DNA from: CAYUUP01 sp964447925
GTDB taxonomy: Bacteria > Bacillota > Clostridia > Oscillospirales > Oscillospiraceae
Length of the DNA stretch: 7,434 bases
Assembly (NCBI GenBank): GCA_964447925.1
Contig: CAYUUP010000076.1
Location: 1-7,434 of the forward strand
Direction: 5' to 3'
Shown piece by piece: positions 6,644 through 7,434 of this stretch. A program made the translations under genes and the position numbers. A model generated the notes under the pieces. That model made no database searches. It saw only the letters and a program-made list of their open reading frames with translations, and was not told the origin of the DNA. Every line of letters begins with the position of its first letter. The stretch's first letter is position 1.

Positions 6644-6651
6644 AATATCAT
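6634..6651. repeat. Inverted repeat over the birA -10 and start
   Basis: ATGATAT (6634-6640) and ATATCAT (6645-6651) form 7-bp arms around AATA. The repeat covers the -10 and the expected start of birA transcription. It is AT-rich and partly made of the -10 box itself, so part of the symmetry could be chance. The right arm recurs in mirrored form at the iscS promoter (6585-6591). Confidence 0.55.
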
Positions 6652-6662
6652 GGAATGATTCC
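6652..6662. repeat. GGAATGATTCC palindrome in the birA leader
   Basis: Arms GGAAT and ATTCC surround one base, immediately downstream of the predicted birA start. The word TGGAATGAT, which begins one base earlier at 6651, is also present at 6581-6589 beside the iscS start. The repeat is short but well placed for regulation. Confidence 0.4.
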
Positions 6663-6698
6663 TGAAGAACCATTCCCCCACGCAGAGGAGGTCTCAAT

Positions 6699-7434
6699 AT
6701 GCTGAAACAGGATATCCTTTCCATGATGCGGGAAAGCGGCGGATCTGTCACGGGTACGGAGATGGGCCGGCGGTCGGGCGTCTCCCGCGCAGCTGTTTGG
6801 AAGGCCATCGAAGCCCTGCGGCAGGAGGGTTACGTCATCTCCTCCGCCAGTGGACGGGGCTATACGCTGGAATCCGCTCCCGATCTGCTGACCGAGATGG
6901 AGATTACCCCCTGTCTCAGCAGCAGGCTGCTGGGCCATCCCCTCCACTGCATGGCGGAGATTGACTCCACCAACAGCTACCTGAAGCGGCTGGCGGCGGA
7001 GGATGCCCCGGAGGGGCTGGCGGCGGTGGCCGACTGTCAGACCGGGGGCCGGGGGCGGCAGGGCAGAGCCTTTCTCTCCCCCGCCGGAATGGGCGTCTAT
7101 CTCTCCGTTCTGCTGCGGCCCCGGCTGGTCCCTATGGAGGTGGTGAATCTCACCGCCTATGTGGCTGTGGCGGTATGCGACGCCGTGGAGACAGTCTGTG
7201 GATTGCGGCCCGGGGTCAAGTGGCCTAACGACATCATCCTGGGAGAGCGGAAGATCTGCGGCATCCTCACCGAGTTGGGGGTGGAGGGAGAGACTGCCGC
7301 CTTGCAATATGTTGTCACCGGGCTGGGGGTGAACTGCAACCAGCGGCCGGAGGACTTCCCTCTGGAGCTGCGGGAGGTTGCCGGTTCCATCGCCATGGTC
7401 ACAGGAAAGTCCGTCTGCCGGGCAAGGCTGGCGG
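6699..7434 (+). CDS. birA: Bifunctional biotin-[acetyl-CoA-carboxylase] ligase/repressor BirA (3' end outside window)
   Basis: 245 codons are visible. BirA makes biotinyl-AMP and transfers biotin to carboxylase carrier proteins. Residues 1-58 are a winged helix-turn-helix (GTEMGRRSGVSRAAVWKAIEALRQEGYVI, then the wing SGRGYTL), so this is the DNA-binding class. The ligase domain starts near residue 80 with IDSTNSYLKRLA. The biotinyl-AMP loop GGRGRQGRAFLSP is at 116-128; the aromatic position, usually Trp, is Phe125. KWPNDIILGERKICGIL (174-190) holds the likely catalytic Lys185, and GLGVNCNQ follows. The ATG at 6699 has AGAGGAGG (6684-6691) 7 nt upstream. The truncated end lies before the C-terminal SH3-like domain. 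No classic BioO (TTGTTAAC with GTTAACAA) is seen upstream, so self-regulation is not shown. Confidence 0.95.
   Translation, partial: MLKQDILSMMRESGGSVTGTEMGRRSGVSRAAVWKAIEALRQEGYVISSASGRGYTLESAPDLLTEMEITPCLSSRLLGHPLHCMAEIDSTNSYLKRLAAEDAPEGLAAVADCQTGGRGRQGRAFLSPAGMGVYLSVLLRPRLVPMEVVNLTAYVAVAVCDAVETVCGLRPGVKWPNDIILGERKICGILTELGVEGETAALQYVVTGLGVNCNQRPEDFPLELREVAGSIAMVTGKSVCRARLA

Noticed and set aside
6648..7307. 219-codon - strand open frame opposite birA
   Set aside because: birA on the + strand has a full set of motifs, a ribosome-binding site and a promoter, whereas the antisense frame has none.
1..7434. Mobile element, CRISPR array, tRNA or a new accessory system
   Set aside because: No terminal repeats, transposase or integrase motifs, regularly spaced repeats or tRNA-like cloverleaf were seen. 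The gene content is conserved housekeeping.

Overview
The window looks like chromosomal core sequence from a high-G+C member of the Clostridia. My best guess is the Oscillospiraceae (a Flavonifractor- or Intestinimonas-like gut bacterium). The reasons are the gene order infB-rbfA-nrnA-truB-ribF typical of Firmicutes, the clostridial style of the IscU, IscS, GreA-like and BirA proteins, and a G+C content near 60% judged by eye. The taxon is an inference.

Region 1 (1-4830, + strand) is the distal half of the nusA/infB translation operon. It holds the 3' part of infB, then rbfA, an NrnA-type DHH phosphoesterase, truB, ribF and a GreA-family gene. Three of the junctions are tight or overlapping: rbfA/nrnA with a 3-nt gap, nrnA/truB with a 19-nt overlap, and ribF/greA with an 11-nt overlap. 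The products serve translation initiation, 30S maturation, turnover of short RNA and pAp, tRNA U55 pseudouridylation, FMN/FAD synthesis and rescue of stalled RNA polymerase. A GC-rich hairpin at 4786-4823 closes the unit.

Region 2 (4845-6506, - strand) is a two-gene iron-sulfur cluster assembly operon, iscS then iscU. It is convergent with greA. No Rrf2/IscR-type regulator gene is visible next to it in the window.

Region 3 (6507-7434) is a regulatory gap followed by the 5' part of birA (biotin-protein ligase with an N-terminal helix-turn-helix), which runs off the right edge. The gap holds two near-consensus sigma-A promoters, one for iscS and one for birA. They share a single -35 block and are mirror-symmetric about base 6618: both have TATAAT boxes, 17-bp spacers and an identical ATATCAT word at the predicted start sites. 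This is the most interesting feature of the window. Otherwise the content is housekeeping. I see no mobile element, CRISPR array, tRNA, rRNA or new defence or biosynthetic system.
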